NCBI GenBank assembly: GCA_008638375.1 | Contig: CM018037.1 | Location: 29,262,576 to 29,326,575 of the forward strand | Direction of reading: 5' to 3' | DNA from: Nyssa sinensis | Lineage: Eukaryota > Streptophyta > Magnoliopsida > Cornales > Nyssaceae | DNA: 64,000 nucleotides | In this document: one piece after another, positions 13,201 to 25,287 of the stretch | How the letters are laid out: each line of letters starts with the position of its first letter | Numbering within the stretch: position 1 is the first letter of the stretch | Translations under genes and position numbers: made by a program | Notes under the pieces: model-generated | Database searches by the model: none | The model's input: only the letters and a program-made list of their open reading frames with translations | What the model was told of the DNA's origin: nothing

Positions 13201-15462
13201 TATGCAACCAAATGGAGGATAGAAGTGAATGACTATTCCCCTTTTCTGTTCTTACCTGTTTGCATTAATTGTCTATTTGCAAAATTAATTTTAGCAAAGC
13301 TATAGAGGGAAACAACTTCACCATCTTCTATACAAAAGAAAGGTCAAAGAAATTCAGGATTTTAGTCACTGTAAGTAATTTCTAATTTTTTTAGTGGGAA
13401 TTTATTTATTGTGTTGAGAATTCTACAACAAATGTTTAATTATTCGTACTAATTTTTTTGGTGAGCAGTGCCACAGGCATTCAGGAATGATCTTCAGGAT
13501 GCTGGATGGAGGGTTGGGCGGTCACCCATTCATCGTGCAGTCACTGCAGCTGATGGCACTGTAAAGGTAAAGAGGTTGTTGTTTTCAAGTATTGGTTGAG
13601 ACTATGTTAATGATGTTTTGCGTCTTATTATCCATTTCAACTATGCTTACGTATTTGTTTGAATGTGATATAATAAATAGGGTTTCAAACAACTTGGTGA
13701 AATGAACTGTACAATTTTTAGTTTTTAATAATTTTTTTGATCTCTTAATTTTGTTATGAAAATGAAGCCATTACGTTGAACTTTAAAAAATAATATAAAG
13801 AGTGGGTTCTCAGTACTCATATTTTGTGGTGTTAGGAAGATAAATAAGCTCAGCTGAAAGCTATGAAGGACAACATAAGTTCATTAATTAGCCTTGAAAG
13901 ATTTAACAGGAGTGAATTGCTTTCCACATGATGATAACTTCCCCTTAAGGTTATCAGGAAGTCTTAGGGTGTGTCGATATGAGAGGAAATGGAATTGGTT
14001 TATAATTTGAATTAGCTGGGTACATGTGATTGCATGGTTTTCAGGCCTTGGACTTGGACTTGGGGCCCCCAAGTTGAATTCCATTATTGGGAATTGGATC
14101 TTAAATCCATAAACCTGAAACCCTGCTTAAACAATTACAGTACATAGGAAAAGCAAGAATTTTGAATTCTGCAGAATTGGGATTTTGAATAAAATTCACT
14201 TCAGCTCAATCAAACTTGAAATTCCTTTACATTGAGTCTGCTGAACTTAAATTGCCTAGGTAGATGAATAGGTTGATAACTATTGAATTGATGTAGGGGT
14301 AGAGGCAGCGGTGACAATAGTGTCTCTTAAGGTGGTAGTGATGATTGTGGCGAGGAAGAGATGGTCGTGGAGTTGGTAGCTGTGCTGGTGAGAGTAAGGG
14401 TGGTAGTGAAATTAGAGGTTGTGGTGATGCTGAGGCTCTTGCCATAGTACTGTTGACCTCGCTTCCCAAGCAATTTTTATGCATAGGTACTTGCTTGGCT
14501 CCTTTAGGGACTAGAAAGCAAGTACCTGGACCCATTGCCTTTCTTCAACATGTGATTATTTTATCCATTGAACTGAGGGGCCACTTTTTCCATTTCTTCT
14601 TCCCATTTCTTTCCTGCTCAAATACTCCCTTATAGAATAGGAATTTCTTGTTTTTTTTGAAAGCAATTTGAAGTTTCAAAACCATCCTCTGGAATGGAGC
14701 ACCACTTGATATGGAGCCATCAGCATATGTGACAGTGAAAAATTAAAACAATGTCACATCTTGAAATCTTTGATGTGATTCAACTTAAGATCTTGATAAT
14801 GCAATTGAAATATTTCTTCTTAGGCCATGAAGAACAAAATGGGTACACTTGAAATGCCATTATAAATAAATAGAACGGACAAACAGTATTATTTCATACT
14901 TATCTGTTTTAATGGTTGACATGGATGAGAGACTACGGGGTTCATTCTAGTCTAACGCTGTAGACATCCTTCTTTTGAGTAGTCACTAGGACTAACCTTT
15001 ATTGAGCTTACATGGCAGCATAGGTGGGCATTATTTGTGTGGGATAGAGGATAGAGAATCATGGGTGTAGCATGTCTTCATGCTAGAAGGTTTCCTCTGT
15101 GATTGAGAGCTGACCTGGTTCTTGTAAAGAGTTGGGTTTAATATCTGGTATGTGAAATATTAAGGAAGGAGAAATTGATTAGAATAATCTTGCCTCTTCA
15201 GGTATTAATTAAATTGACCGAACAAAAAACCTGTAGGTGATGAATCATGTCTTCTCATTGTATTCCTACTGGAAAAAAATTGGTGATGTAAAATTGCATG
15301 CCCAGCATTCATTGTGACGCCATCACATTCCTGAAGCACTTCAAAAAAGCTTGCAAAGGGCTGCTTGTATATATTTGAAGGTTCCAGTCTCGTGCTGATA
15401 GAAATGGATACTTCTGCTGTACATGTTGATATGTAACATTTCATTGGTATCAGTCCTATGGA

Positions 15463-15504
<42 letters not shown>

Positions 15505-18500
15505 GGTTCATGGTTGTCATATTATTTAATCATCTTCTGCTCACCACTGACCTTGCAGTTATTGATAAAACTGGAGGACAACAGACTGATAGAAACAGTT
15601 GGTATACCAGTTGAAGACGATAAAGGTTCAGTTCGCCTAACTGCATGTGTCTCATCACAGGTGATCTTCTAACTGCAGAAGCAGCCAGAAAATATTTCTT
15701 TTGCTGGGTTTTTCTTCTGTCTCATATTGAAAACTGTATATCTGAGCTTCACTAAATTCAGGTAGGCTGCCCATTGCGCTGCTCATTCTGTGCTACTGGT
15801 AAGGGAGGATTTTCAAGAAACCTTCAGAGGCATGAAATTGTAGAGCAGGTTGTGTTACATTTCTTCTATGTTCGTCACTTGAAATCCAATATTTGGTAGG
15901 GCTGTCTGAATACTTTGATGTTTCACAAAATTAGAAACAAATTAGTTCAGGTTTGCTTGCGAAAAGATATTCTCTATGGCATAAATAGAAAACTAGGCCT
16001 CTCATTATTTAACTATCATCAATGCTTGAAATTTGATTAGTTTTTTTGTAATCATTGTTTCCGCTTTGTTCTATTTGCTTTTGTTTCCCAAAAGTTGGTG
16101 GTGAACTAACTGCAAAATTTAACTTCAAAGATTCACCATGCCTGTCGAAACATTGTCAAAGTTTTTTTTAATTTGTTTCCTATTCAAACAAGATTTGAGT
16201 ATCATGACAAATACATCACTAATACATTCTGCTATTACTACGTTTCATTTATCTAGGTTTTGGCAATAGAGGAGCTTTTCAAGAACAGGGTTACAAATGT
16301 AGTGTTTATGGGGATGGGTGAGCCGATGTTGAATCTGAAAGCAGTTCTTGAAGCGCACCGATGCTTGAATAAGGTGCATTTACAACTCTTTCATGAACAT
16401 CATCTAGTTGCTGGCTCTACTTTCTAGTGCGATGTGCTTTTTTTTTTCCCGAATGGAAAAACAAAGTTTAAGCATCCTCTATAACAATTAGTTTTGCTAT
16501 ATTAGTATAATATATATGGACTCTGCTTCTAAGAAAACTACCTGCACACAATCAGTATGTTAACTGGTTTGATGTAAAATACGTCTTAATCATCAATCAT
16601 TCACACATTTGGTCATTTTCTTATACTTTGTTGAATTGTTGTACTGTTTTTTGTAAAAGTTGGTAGAAGCCATTTCTGTGATTCTCATCTGGCATGAAGA
16701 GATGCACATGGAATCCTATATAATACAACCTGGGATTTGAAAGATGTGGTAATAAACATCTCATTATCGCAGTTCTCAGTGGTGGGAAACTGAGCATGGG
16801 GTTCACACAATGGAATTGCTAGGTGACTAGCTCATTCATTGTATGAAAATTTTTAATGCTGATTTCTGTAAATTGATGCTGACTGTACTGATATGTCTAG
16901 AAGCAATTCCTGCAATTCTTATCTGCTGAGGAGTTGCACATGTAATTCTACATAATTACCACCTGGGATTGGAAACATGTGGTAGTAAACATCTCACTAT
17001 CACCAAGTGCCAGGAATTTTATTCAGAGGGGACAAATTTTTTTCTTAATATTAGATCTTAAATTTTAAAATTAGAAAAATACAAAAACTTAATATTAATT
17101 AATAATATTTTTTATAAGCAACTAAATTTAGTAATGTAAAAGGAGCTTACAAATTAGAAAAGATGGAAGGGAAGATAAAATCATTTGGGTAAAAGACAAC
17201 TCAAAGAAGTTCTCCATCCAATCTTATTATAAGTTCTTAAGTGGAGAAAGGGTAGATTAATTTCCTTGGAAGGCTAAAGTTCCAAGCAAAGTCTCTTTTT
17301 TTGTGTGGGTTGCGGCTTGGGGCTGCTATTTTAATCACGGAGAATCTTAAGAGAAGGGGATATCATCTTCCAAGTTGGTGTTGTCTATGTAAATGTGAGG
17401 AAGAATCAGTGAACATCATCTTAATCCATTGCAACGTGGCAAGGGAAGCATGGAGTCTAGTTCTTTCTTTGTTTGGATGTAGTTGGGTAATGCCGGCTTC
17501 AATCAAAGACGTCTATTGTAGTTGGAGATGTACCCGGAAGAGAAAAGACCTTCAAATTGCTTGGATGATGGCTTCTCATTGTATTATATGGAGAATTTGG
17601 AAGGAAAGGAATATGAGATTTTTTGAGGGGGTTGAACTACCTCTTTGGAGTTTAAACAACAATATGTCATGCTTGTTTTTCTTTTGGTTTAAGGAGGCTA
17701 AGCCTTTTTATTTAGATTCCTATATGGATTTTTTGGGGGATCGTACGCCTTGAGTTTTTATAAGCCTTGCCCCTCTTTTGTAAATGGGTATGCCCCTCGT
17801 GGACTCCTTTTATACAATTATACTTCACCGATTAAAAAAAAGTATTTTAAAATGTGTAAAAAAAAAAATTGAAGGCCAGGGCCCATGCTAATTCCTTCCA
17901 TGACTAGCACAGTTACCCCCGATGGGAAACTGGGCATATTTAGTCAGATTGCAAATGCCCATAGTTATTGCTACCTCATTCATTGTTCAGAAAATTTTGA
18001 AATGCTGGTTTTTATAAATCTATGCAGATTGCACTAAAATGTCTAACTGGTAATTACTGCCTTGATGTTTAAGCACAATTCTTTCTTGGCTCAATTCTCA
18101 TTTTATTTGTTTGTTAAGATGGTGAAAAAAATGTTAGTAGATTTTGAATCTCAGCTCATACACAAATTGTTTACTCTATGTTTCAAGGATGTGCTGATTG
18201 GGCAAAGAATGATAACAATTTCTACTGTTGGGGTTCCTAATACAATCAAAAAGCTGGCTTCTCACAAACTTCAGTCTACATTGGCTGTCAGGTATGTTGT
18301 TAATAATAGATTCATAGGTGAGCTAAAATATGTTGGTTGTAACTGGGTTATCATGCACTTCTCTAGAACCACCCATCTAATTTATAATCCCCCTTAATCA
18401 TAGAACAATTCCTTACACCTGCAAACACCATCACCCCCCCCCCCCCCCCCCCCCCAACAAAAAAAAAAAAAAAAAAAAACCTAAAAAATAAGGAACAAAA

Positions 18501-19617
18501 AATGATTTTTTGATCAATTTCAAGTTTAATGAAGTTATTTATCACTTCAAGGCAGTAGCAGATTTTTTCTTGGTACTATTGGGGAGTATAGAAAGCTCCT
18601 CTCTTCTATTGGGAAATAACCACGCCTGACTTTTTGGAAGTAGCATGAATGTAACTTGCTTTTGAGCCTTAGCTTTTGATTCCTGACGAATTTCTTTATC
18701 ACCTCTCCTTGTTGCACTGATGCCCTTATCATATGCAATCTTCACAGTCTGTACTAATATTCTCTCTAATTATATCTCAAACTCATGGCAGTGGAGCATC
18801 TTCTTTAAAATGCTTTCCTGATGTGCTCTCTCAGTTACTTTTTTTTTTCGTTACTTTTTTTCCTGTACATCAGCTTACATGCTCCAAACCAGACACTTAG
18901 GGAAAGCATTGTGCCTAGTGCAAAATCCTACCCTTTGGATGCAATTATGAAGGATTGCAGGGACTACTTCCTTGAAACCAGTCGACGGGTATCTTTTGAG
19001 TACACACTTTTAGGTATTAAGATTTTGGTTGCCAACTTTCCTCCCCCTTTCTCAGACACCAGTGTTATTGACATAAAAGTAATTTCACTTTCTATTTTTT
19101 TGGCAGCTGGAGTCAATGATGCAGTAGAGCATGCAATAGAACTTGCAGATCTACTTCATGAGTGGGGACGTGGTTATCACGTGAACCTGATACCTTTCAA
19201 TCCAATAGAAGGCTCTGAGTACCGGCGCCCATACAAAAAAGCAGTAACCCCCCCCCCCCCTCCCCCTTCTTTTTTCCATCAACCAAAGTGCATGGGATAT
19301 GAATAGTTTTTGTGCATTGTTTGCCATATTCTTTCGACAATATATAAAACTTACCTTGTTTGTAAACAAGAATTTGCATCTGCCTCATGACTTGATTTAA
19401 TTTTGTGCTAAAGTATTGCTCTCATTGTATATGGCAGGTGCTTGCATTTTCAGCTGCTCTAGAGTCCCGTAAAATCACAGTCAGTGTACGTCAAACACGA
19501 GGTCTTGATGCTAGTGCAGCATGTGGACAGCTAAGAAACGAGTTCCAAAAGACCCCTTTACTCACAGACTCTGACAACCTGCAGCCCTCTCAAGCAGACA
19601 TCCCAATCGTTTGTTGA
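10218..19617 (+). CDS. RlmN-type radical-SAM rRNA (adenine-C2) methyltransferase, probably organellar
   Basis: Ten exons (10218-10400, 13295-13370, 13469-13566, 15559-15660, 15762-15848, 16257-16373, 18188-18291, 18874-19013, 19107-19243, 19438-19617) total 1224 nt, giving 407 residues, all in phase. Radical-SAM cluster CxxxCxxC is at Cys156, 160 and 163 ([12 protein letters not shown]). The two extra cysteines needed by RlmN enzymes are present: Cys149 (ACVSSQ) and Cys377 (SAACGQL). GMGEP at 201-205 and SLHAPN fit the SAM-binding barrel. RlmN methylates C2 of the adenine equivalent to A2503 in large-subunit rRNA. The Ser/Arg-rich first 40 residues look like a plastid or mitochondrial transit peptide (inference). 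Exon 9 is followed by an unusual donor, GTAACCCC, in a poly-C run. Introns 1 and 6 contain transposons. Exons 7-10 are duplicated at 46848-48263. Confidence 0.93.
10465..12638 (+). mobile_element. Degenerate LTR-retrotransposon remnant in RlmN intron 1
   Basis: Two direct repeats of about 315-335 bp (10465-10797 and 12326-12638) share the order AAACCAAGCCCCA, TTGTATTTGGTT, GGAGTGGTTTAGTG or AGAGTGGTTTAGTG, and TTTATTTTGGGTC(C)TACA. The first is followed by ATTGGTATCAGACC, close to the primer-binding site for initiator tRNA-Met. The 1.5-kb interior has only broken reading frames. The second repeat is also followed by a primer-site-like ATTGGTATCAAAGC. No target duplication identified. Confidence 0.6.
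12759..13142. mobile_element. Mutator-type MITE in RlmN intron 1
   Basis: The left end reads AAGAAGCACGAATACAGACACG and the right end TGTCCATGCTTCATAG, an imperfect inverted pair. Inner sequence is rich in GGACACG/CGTGTCC motifs on both sides. This 'tatgaagcacggacacg' type of terminus is widespread in plants as non-autonomous Mutator-like elements. Borders are approximate. Confidence 0.5.
15466..15500. repeat. (CT)n microsatellite in RlmN intron 3
   Basis: About 17 CT units, ending 58 bp before exon 4. Its placement could contribute a pyrimidine-rich tract, but the acceptor CCTTGCAG is separate. Confidence 0.95.
16630..17060. repeat. Imperfect internal duplication in RlmN intron 6
   Basis: A block around 16660-16880 (CTCATCTG, GATGCACATG, ATAATACAACCTGGGATT, ATGTGGTAATAAACATCTCA) recurs at about 16900-17010 with many changes. 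A third relic of its end (GGGAAACTG.GCAT, CTCATTCATTGT) lies at 17920-17985, beyond the LINE. This suggests an intronic duplication later split by the LINE insertion. Confidence 0.5.
17130..17880 (+). mobile_element. 5'-truncated LINE (L1-type) fragment in RlmN intron 6
   Basis: An open frame (17301-17753) encodes the zinc-binding C-terminal domain of plant LINE reverse transcriptases: a [19 protein letters not shown] cluster followed by REAWSLV and [17 protein letters not shown]. Upstream, the same domain continues with frame breaks (about 17140-17300). It ends shortly before A-rich sequence, as expected of a 5'-truncated LINE copy inserted in the same direction as the host gene. No RT or endonuclease domain remains. 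Confidence 0.8.
18428..18480. repeat. Poly-C/poly-A tract in RlmN intron 7
   Basis: About 20 C followed by A-rich sequence. The equivalent in copy B (about 47096-47129) is shorter, so the tract has changed length since the duplication. Confidence 0.9.
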
Positions 19618-20130
19618 GGCCGCAAAGTTCCCAGAGGATTTCTTGCCTCAGCAAGTTGTATACCTTACATTTTTCATCTTCCCTCCAACCTTTTGGAAGA
19701 AGCTCAACGAATATGGTGCTTGATGGCAAACCCAGTTGGCATATTCAGCTCTGCTAGTTATGGAAGGATGATACAAACTGCTGAATGCATTGTTGATTGC
19801 TAGAGTCAAGTTTGTTCTGTACAGAGGGGCCGAGATGTTGGGTCAGAAGAGATGGAGGAGTTGTAAGGGGAAGGACATCATTGTATAATTCTAGTTTGTT
19901 GAGCTTCACAAGTTACACTTGTAATACTACTTTCTCACAATGATGTGGGAGTGATATTGAAGGGTTGAGTTGAGGTTTTCCAACCATGTATTTTTTAAGG
20001 AAAAATTACAGTCATGTTAGTAGTTTTATTTGTTTTTACTTGATCCTTGTTATTTAAAAGTTAACCACCCTTTTATGTGTCAAAAACATAATTTGTATTT
20101 GACAATTGAATTTTCTTTTGAAATAATTAT
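19618..20130 (+). other. 3' flank of RlmN
   Basis: Transcribed-looking flank after the RlmN stop, also present in copy B (48264-48801) with small indels: copy B has about 28 extra bases near 48500. No ORF recognised. Confidence 0.5.
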
Positions 20131-20716
20131 ACTAACCTCTCCAAGTTACTTGACAATTATAAGGACATTGTTTATATTTTTTGAAAGTTTAATAAAAATA
20201 CAGACAATACCTTTTAGGTTAGAGAAATTACACTAATTTCTCATTTGGTTTTATTGTCGGGTCAGATTCTCTCATCCCATGATGTCACCGTTAGTATGCT
20301 AACAGAAGTTACTATTTTGCATTTCCTGAGTTCCAAAAGTGTCCCTTATTCAGTTAAATTGACTAACATGTCTTCTACATTCACCTAAATAGACTTTTAT
20401 GCCTAAATGTTAAAATTGTAAGTTGACATATTTACCCTTTCATATGTTATAAAAGCTTCTCTCAGACTCTCATTCCTTCCATCTCTTTGCACTATATTTT
20501 CTCTGCACCACTAATCCGTTTTGCCCTCTAAATAGTTGCAAATGTATGAAAGTTTTACCTTTTTTTTTTTTTTATCTTAATTTAATTATAATAGTTCAAT
20601 TAATTTAAATAAAAATATCAAGATTCATAACTATTATTTTACTTAAATTTGATAAAATTTTCTGAATTATGTAATTTAAAATAACTTAATGTCCAAGCTT
20701 AAATTTTGTAGGCATA

Positions 20717-21031
20717 ATGAGCTCGATGACTACCTCTCAAACAAGTGAATGGGGAATGTTCTCTAACGAGCATTGCAGGTGTGGGAAGAGAGCCTTAATT
20801 GGAATTTTCGAGTCATCAAAAAATCCGAGCAAGCTTGACTTCATTTGCCCAATTGGTGCTTGCAAATATTTTGAGTTTTGGAAGCTGTCCACGGAGCATA
20901 ATGTTGAATCTATTTCAATGAGTGATGAAATGAAGGCACGGATTACAATTACCAAGACAATGTTGATTTCAAGCATGGTGCTCTTTGGGTTATTTGTGCT
21001 CACCCTCTTTGTTACTTTATATTTGAAGTGA
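20717..21031 (+). CDS. Small GRF-type zinc-finger protein with C-terminal membrane segment
   Basis: A 104-residue open frame starts at MSSMTTSQTSEWG. Residues about 20-55 carry a GRF-type finger: CRCGKRALIG, FICPIGAC and a KYFEFWK end. A hydrophobic stretch at about 79-101 (MLISSMVLFGLFVLTLFVTLY) looks like a single membrane anchor near the C-terminus. GRF fingers bind nucleic acid in other proteins; in plants such short GRF plus transmembrane ORFs are numerous and often lie in repetitive DNA. This copy has no equivalent in copy B, where the region (20121-21185) is deleted. It may belong to the surrounding Mutator-like DNA. Function unknown; expression not inferable. Confidence 0.55.
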   Translation: MSSMTTSQTSEWGMFSNEHCRCGKRALIGIFESSKNPSKLDFICPIGACKYFEFWKLSTEHNVESISMSDEMKARITITKTMLISSMVLFGLFVLTLFVTLYLK

Positions 21032-21759
21032 TGGTTTAGGTGAGTTATTTATGATGGTTTAGTTGTAGTAGACTTAAGTGAGCCTCAAAGTTACATATTT
21101 TGTATATCATGTTATTAATATATGAAAGTAACATGTGGTGTTATGCAAGTATTATGAAAGTAACCTATTAGATTAGAACGTGATGTCTATATAACATGAA
21201 AACAACATGAAAGTAAGTTAACAGCAATACACCATAAACATCCAAAAAAGCTATGTCATATGAAAATAACACAACATATAGTACTACATTCTGCCTTATT
21301 GCTGTCATATAAACATTACATGAAACCAAACCTGGGGTCAACATTACAGGTCCCAATTTTTCAGTTAGCTAGGCTTATACAAAAGTCTAACATATATATG
21401 TTTGCTGTCCAAATAACTGTCCAAAAAAAAAACTGTCCAACTCTAAAGCTTTCCAATAAAACATGAAAGCTACTCATATCAAAGACTACACATCATCGAA
21501 GTTTCCCCCTACTGCTATCATCAGGTTGCTGTCCACAAAAAACAAAAAAAAAATTGTCCATTGGGCAAACCAACTGTGCTGCAAAAAAAGACATTTCTTC
21601 AGTAGTGAATATGTACTGCACATCAAAATTAATCACTGAACTTGTTTAGAATTATTAGATCTCATCCAATCAAGTCCTGCTACCAGTTGTTGGACACAAT
21701 TCAACTCTTCCAACTCCTCTCAATTTTTTTCACAAGTAATTTGTCTAAATTAATAAATG

Positions 21760-22464
21760 TTAAACATAAAGTGACAGGAAGAAAGGTAACATGCCTATTA
21801 GAAATATACCTTCAACATCTGCATCACCCAAACCAGTCTGATATAGATCATCAACATCTGTAGTTCTCCCATATGTTGAACCCCTAGCAGTCCCACCCCT
21901 ACTTGTAGTTTTCCCATATGTTGAACCCCTAACAGTCTTATCCCTACTTGTTGTTCTCTCATATGCTGAAACCATAGCAGTCCCACACCTATTTGTACTT
22001 CTCCCATATCCTGAACCCCTATTAATCCCATCCTCACTTGTAGTTCTCCCATATCCTGAACTCCTACCAGTCCCACACCCACTTGTAGTTCTCCCATATT
22101 CAGATGCAGTCATAGGATAAAATTCCTACCAGAACCTCTACCAGAATCAGGTACCTGAATACCAAATGGGCCAACACTTTCATCTACTTCTACAAAAACA
22201 TTAATCTCTTTATATTTACCACACATTTGAAACATTGTCAAGATATCTTGGTCCCCCATAAACAAGCATTCTTTGATTTCTTTAAGGGATTCCACAATAT
22301 AACTTCATTGACATAGCCCTACTGGAAGGAGCATGACTCAATGCCACTTTACAAACATCAGAAAACATATCAGTGTGACTATACCTATTCGGGTCTACAT
22401 TTGATATTCTTTTAATAGTTCCAAAATAACGAACTACCAGGCCATGCCTCTTTTCAGTATCCAT
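21760..22464 (-). pseudogene. Broken PB1-like ORF with 45-bp tandem repeats
   Basis: On the minus strand, MDTEKRHGLVVRYFGTIKRI begins a domain like the PB1-like N-terminus of plant Mutator transposases. It continues after a frame break near 22285 with QDILTMFQMCGKYKEINVFV, and after a second break near 22110-22130 with a repeat region. The repeat is about five 15-residue units of the form RGSTYGRTTSRGGTA (45 bp, 21840-22100). The second break is specific to copy A, where about 14 bp present in copy B (53785-53800) are missing. The first break is shared by both copies and so predates the duplication. Confidence 0.5.
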
Positions 22465-24200
22465 TGAAACCTGAAATAAAACAGACCAATTTTCAGAGCC
22501 CTAATTGGATATAATATGGAGAAATTAGATGAAAACCCCTAATTTTCATAGCCCTTTAGAAAAATTAGACGAATAGGATGAAAAATCCTAAATTGATGAA
22601 AAGTCCTAATCTTATAGCCCTAATTTTGGATAAATTAGATGAATTAATTACAAAATGATAATTAAGAGCCATAATGGAGAGTTAATTATGAAATAAATAG
22701 ATAAACATGTGAAAACCCCTAATGTAGAGCACAAATTAGATGTAATATACATAAATTAAATGAATAGGATGAAAAGTCCTAATTTCATGGCCCTAAATTT
22801 CACTATTTTGGAGAAATACGATGAATAATTGAAAAAAAAAAATTAATCAAACAAACAAAGAATATCAAAATAATTTTTGAAAATAAGTTTGGAAGATGAG
22901 GAGATTATTTTAAAAAATCCTATGCTTTCGATGTTACAAAACCAGAATACAACTATTTCAATCTTACAAAACCATAGTTTTGTCTTCAAAGAGATAGAAA
23001 CTATGGAAACACATGAATCTTAAAAAGAGATGAAAACATACCTTCTGATCGCAATCTCCTACACAAACCCTAGGTTTCAATCTTTGTCTTCAAAGCTGTT
23101 TTTCACTTCTTCACTTCTTTAATCAGTAGAACCTATCTTCACACTTCAATGATTCATCTCTATTTTCACACTTCAATGATTCATCTTATTCGCTTAAAAA
23201 TAACACAGAATGAGACAGAGGTGTGTAGGACTTGGAAGCGTTTCTGGGTTTACTAGAACAACTCCAAAGGACAGTTTCATCGCGGTGCCAAACTCATAAT
23301 TAAAATAGTATCCCGAACTCAAAATTTTTTACTCCAACAAGGATAACATATGCCGTTGTAAACTGACACTCAACGTTATGAGATGTCATTTTTACAAACT
23401 TTGAAAAAAAAAATAAAGATGTGTCATTTAACGGTTGAAACCATTTTTATTTTTACTGATTCAACTATTCTATTTTAACAAAAAATTTTATAAATACAAG
23501 GAGTATTTATGAAGAGAAAACTTACTAAAGCGCATAAAATCACTCTAAAAATTATTTTATAAATTTAGGATGATTTTATTTATTTAACTAATTTTTATAA
23601 CTAAATAATTTTTTTAATTTGGTTAATTGTTAGAATTTAAATTGACTTTTTAAATTAAATTAATTTTTATAATTTAACTTAAAAAATTAATTTAAATTAA
23701 ACTGTTATGAAAACTATATTCGTTAAAATATAACTGTTAAGTTTAGTTATATTTTTTAATAAAAAATATTAAAATAGCATCCCATTTTGACACCTACTAT
23801 TGGAACAGATTTATAATTTAAGAGTGCCATAACACTATTTAAGGTTGCAAATAAGGTTTTTGGCACCTCAAATGGCAACTCCCTTTGGAGTTGCTCTTAG
23901 ACAAGAGCGAGATGAAGTTCAGATGGACATAAGTCTCAATATCCGCTCTGAGAGACTGACGAGACAAAATCATCTACCCTAAGGGTAAGAATGTCATTTT
24001 GTAATATACTATTGTATTGCTTACGTAAACAATCAACAAAATGCATATATATTTTGATAAATAGGACGGGTATAATGGTCATTTAAACTATCTAATACTA
24101 CTCTTTTCGGACAAACTAACAAGAGAGGCTAATGTAATTTTTCAAACTTGGGGGATGCTGTTTGTATTTTCACTAAAAATCAGGGTAAGTTAGTGTAATT
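22465..24200. other. AT-rich non-coding DNA with short repeated phrases
   Basis: Contains dispersed repeats of the phrase GATGAAAAGTCCTAAT with variants (22575-22800) and AT-rich sequence to 23860. No coding region. The first 320 bp is also present in copy B (63693-64000). Confidence 0.5.
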
Positions 24201-24204
24201 TATC

Positions 24205-24535
24205 ATTTTAAAATTATACTGACCTCCTCTCTATTATACAAAAAATATACAAAATTCCTCATTTCTACGTTAATGACTATGTTAAGGTTTTAATCAAATC
24301 TTTTTATATGACTAAAATATTCCTATATATTACACTAAATTTTTCAGAAAAGTTTTTTAATTATCAAATATCACAGGAGAGTTCAATATAATTATTTCTA
24401 AAGGTAAAATAGTAAATTCATGCTTTTTGTTAAATAAATTTGATAGAGAAGGTTAGTGTAATATCAAAAAATGAGATTCCTTTAATTGTTAGATATTACA
24501 TACGAGGTTAGTGTAATTATTCATTTTGTTTTGAG
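24205..24535. mobile_element. Small inverted-repeat element
   Basis: The left end AAAATTATACTGACCTCC (about 24208) and the right end GAGGTTAGTGTAATTATTCA (about 24504) are inverted relatives, enclosing about 290 bp of non-coding AT-rich DNA. Similar termini occur at about 20125 and 37315-37400, suggesting a dispersed family. Confidence 0.4.
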
Positions 24536-25109
24536 TCTTTGACACGTGAAGGGATATCTCTATTTTAAATTACTAGGTCAAGTATAAATGAAAGAAATTA
24601 ATGTTGGTATAAAATCATGGGCGAAGCCAGGAAAAAAAATTAGGGAGGGGGATTATAATTTTTTTGAGAGAAATTTTAGAGGGAATTTTCTTTGAAATAG
24701 CAAACAAATTCACATGTAAAATTTTCTTTTCTCAAAAAGAAATATGATAAAGGAAAAACATTTAGGGGGGAAATTTTTCTCAATATGGAAGATAATAGGG
24801 GGGGAATTTTTTTTCTTCTCAAATTAAAGAAATTTTACATATAAAAAATTTATTTCTCAAAGAAGAAGATGATAGGTGAAAAAATAACAAGTTTATATGT
24901 CCTCTCCTTATTCTTAAATTTTCGTAACTACTAATGAAAACTTTTTAGCAAGAAAACATAAAAAAAAATATTAAATAAATGAAAAAAAAAAATTTCTTTG
25001 CATCCAAACAATTACTAAAGGAGAGAATTTTATAGAAAACATTAAAACCTATCAAATAAATGGTAATGAAAAAAACTCAAATCCTAGATATACTTTAAGA
25101 ATTAAGATG
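24535..25109. other. AT-rich repeat-like DNA left of the solo LTR
   Basis: From about 24618 (GGGCGAAGCCAGG) the sequence resembles the left part of a dispersed non-coding repeat. The apparent right part lies beyond the solo LTR, ending about 29590 (CCGGTAATGGTTCCGCC). The LTR element seems to have inserted into this older repeat. Confidence 0.4.
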
Positions 25110-25253
25110 ATTAATGTCACGACCCGAAACCCACCCTCTGCGGATCTTGCATCGCGACCGCCACCCTCAGGCCCGAGGACCCTTGGACGAAGGCTCGCAT
25201 AAGCAACGGTATCGAATAGATATGCGACACATGATTGCGGAAGAGTGAAAAAC

Positions 25254-25287
<34 letters not shown>

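Larger units (their letters stand above)
17998..22788 (+). repeat. Segmental duplication, copy A (undisrupted)
   Basis: Near-identical to three blocks of copy B at 46654-48801, 52832-54195 and 63693-64000. The homology starts inside RlmN intron 6 (GAAATGCTGGTTTTTATAAA). Copy A holds RlmN exons 7-10, the 3' flank, the GRF ORF and the PB1-like/repeat ORFs. It preserves the unoccupied CACTA target at 22525-22527 (TTA), and the position equivalent to the second CACTA end at 21186. The right limit is set only by the window edge. Confidence 0.92.
20130..24205 (-). mobile_element. Possible non-autonomous Mutator-like element
   Basis: AATTATACTAACCTCTCCAAG near 20125 and its inverted relative around 24115-24205 (AGGCTAATGTAATTTTTCAAACTTGG, TAGTGTAATTTATC) could be degenerate terminal repeats. 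They enclose a minus-strand PB1-like ORF typical of MULE transposase N-termini and the GRF ORF. No MULE catalytic domain or SWIM finger is visible. Ends, family and unity of the element are tentative. Confidence 0.35.
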
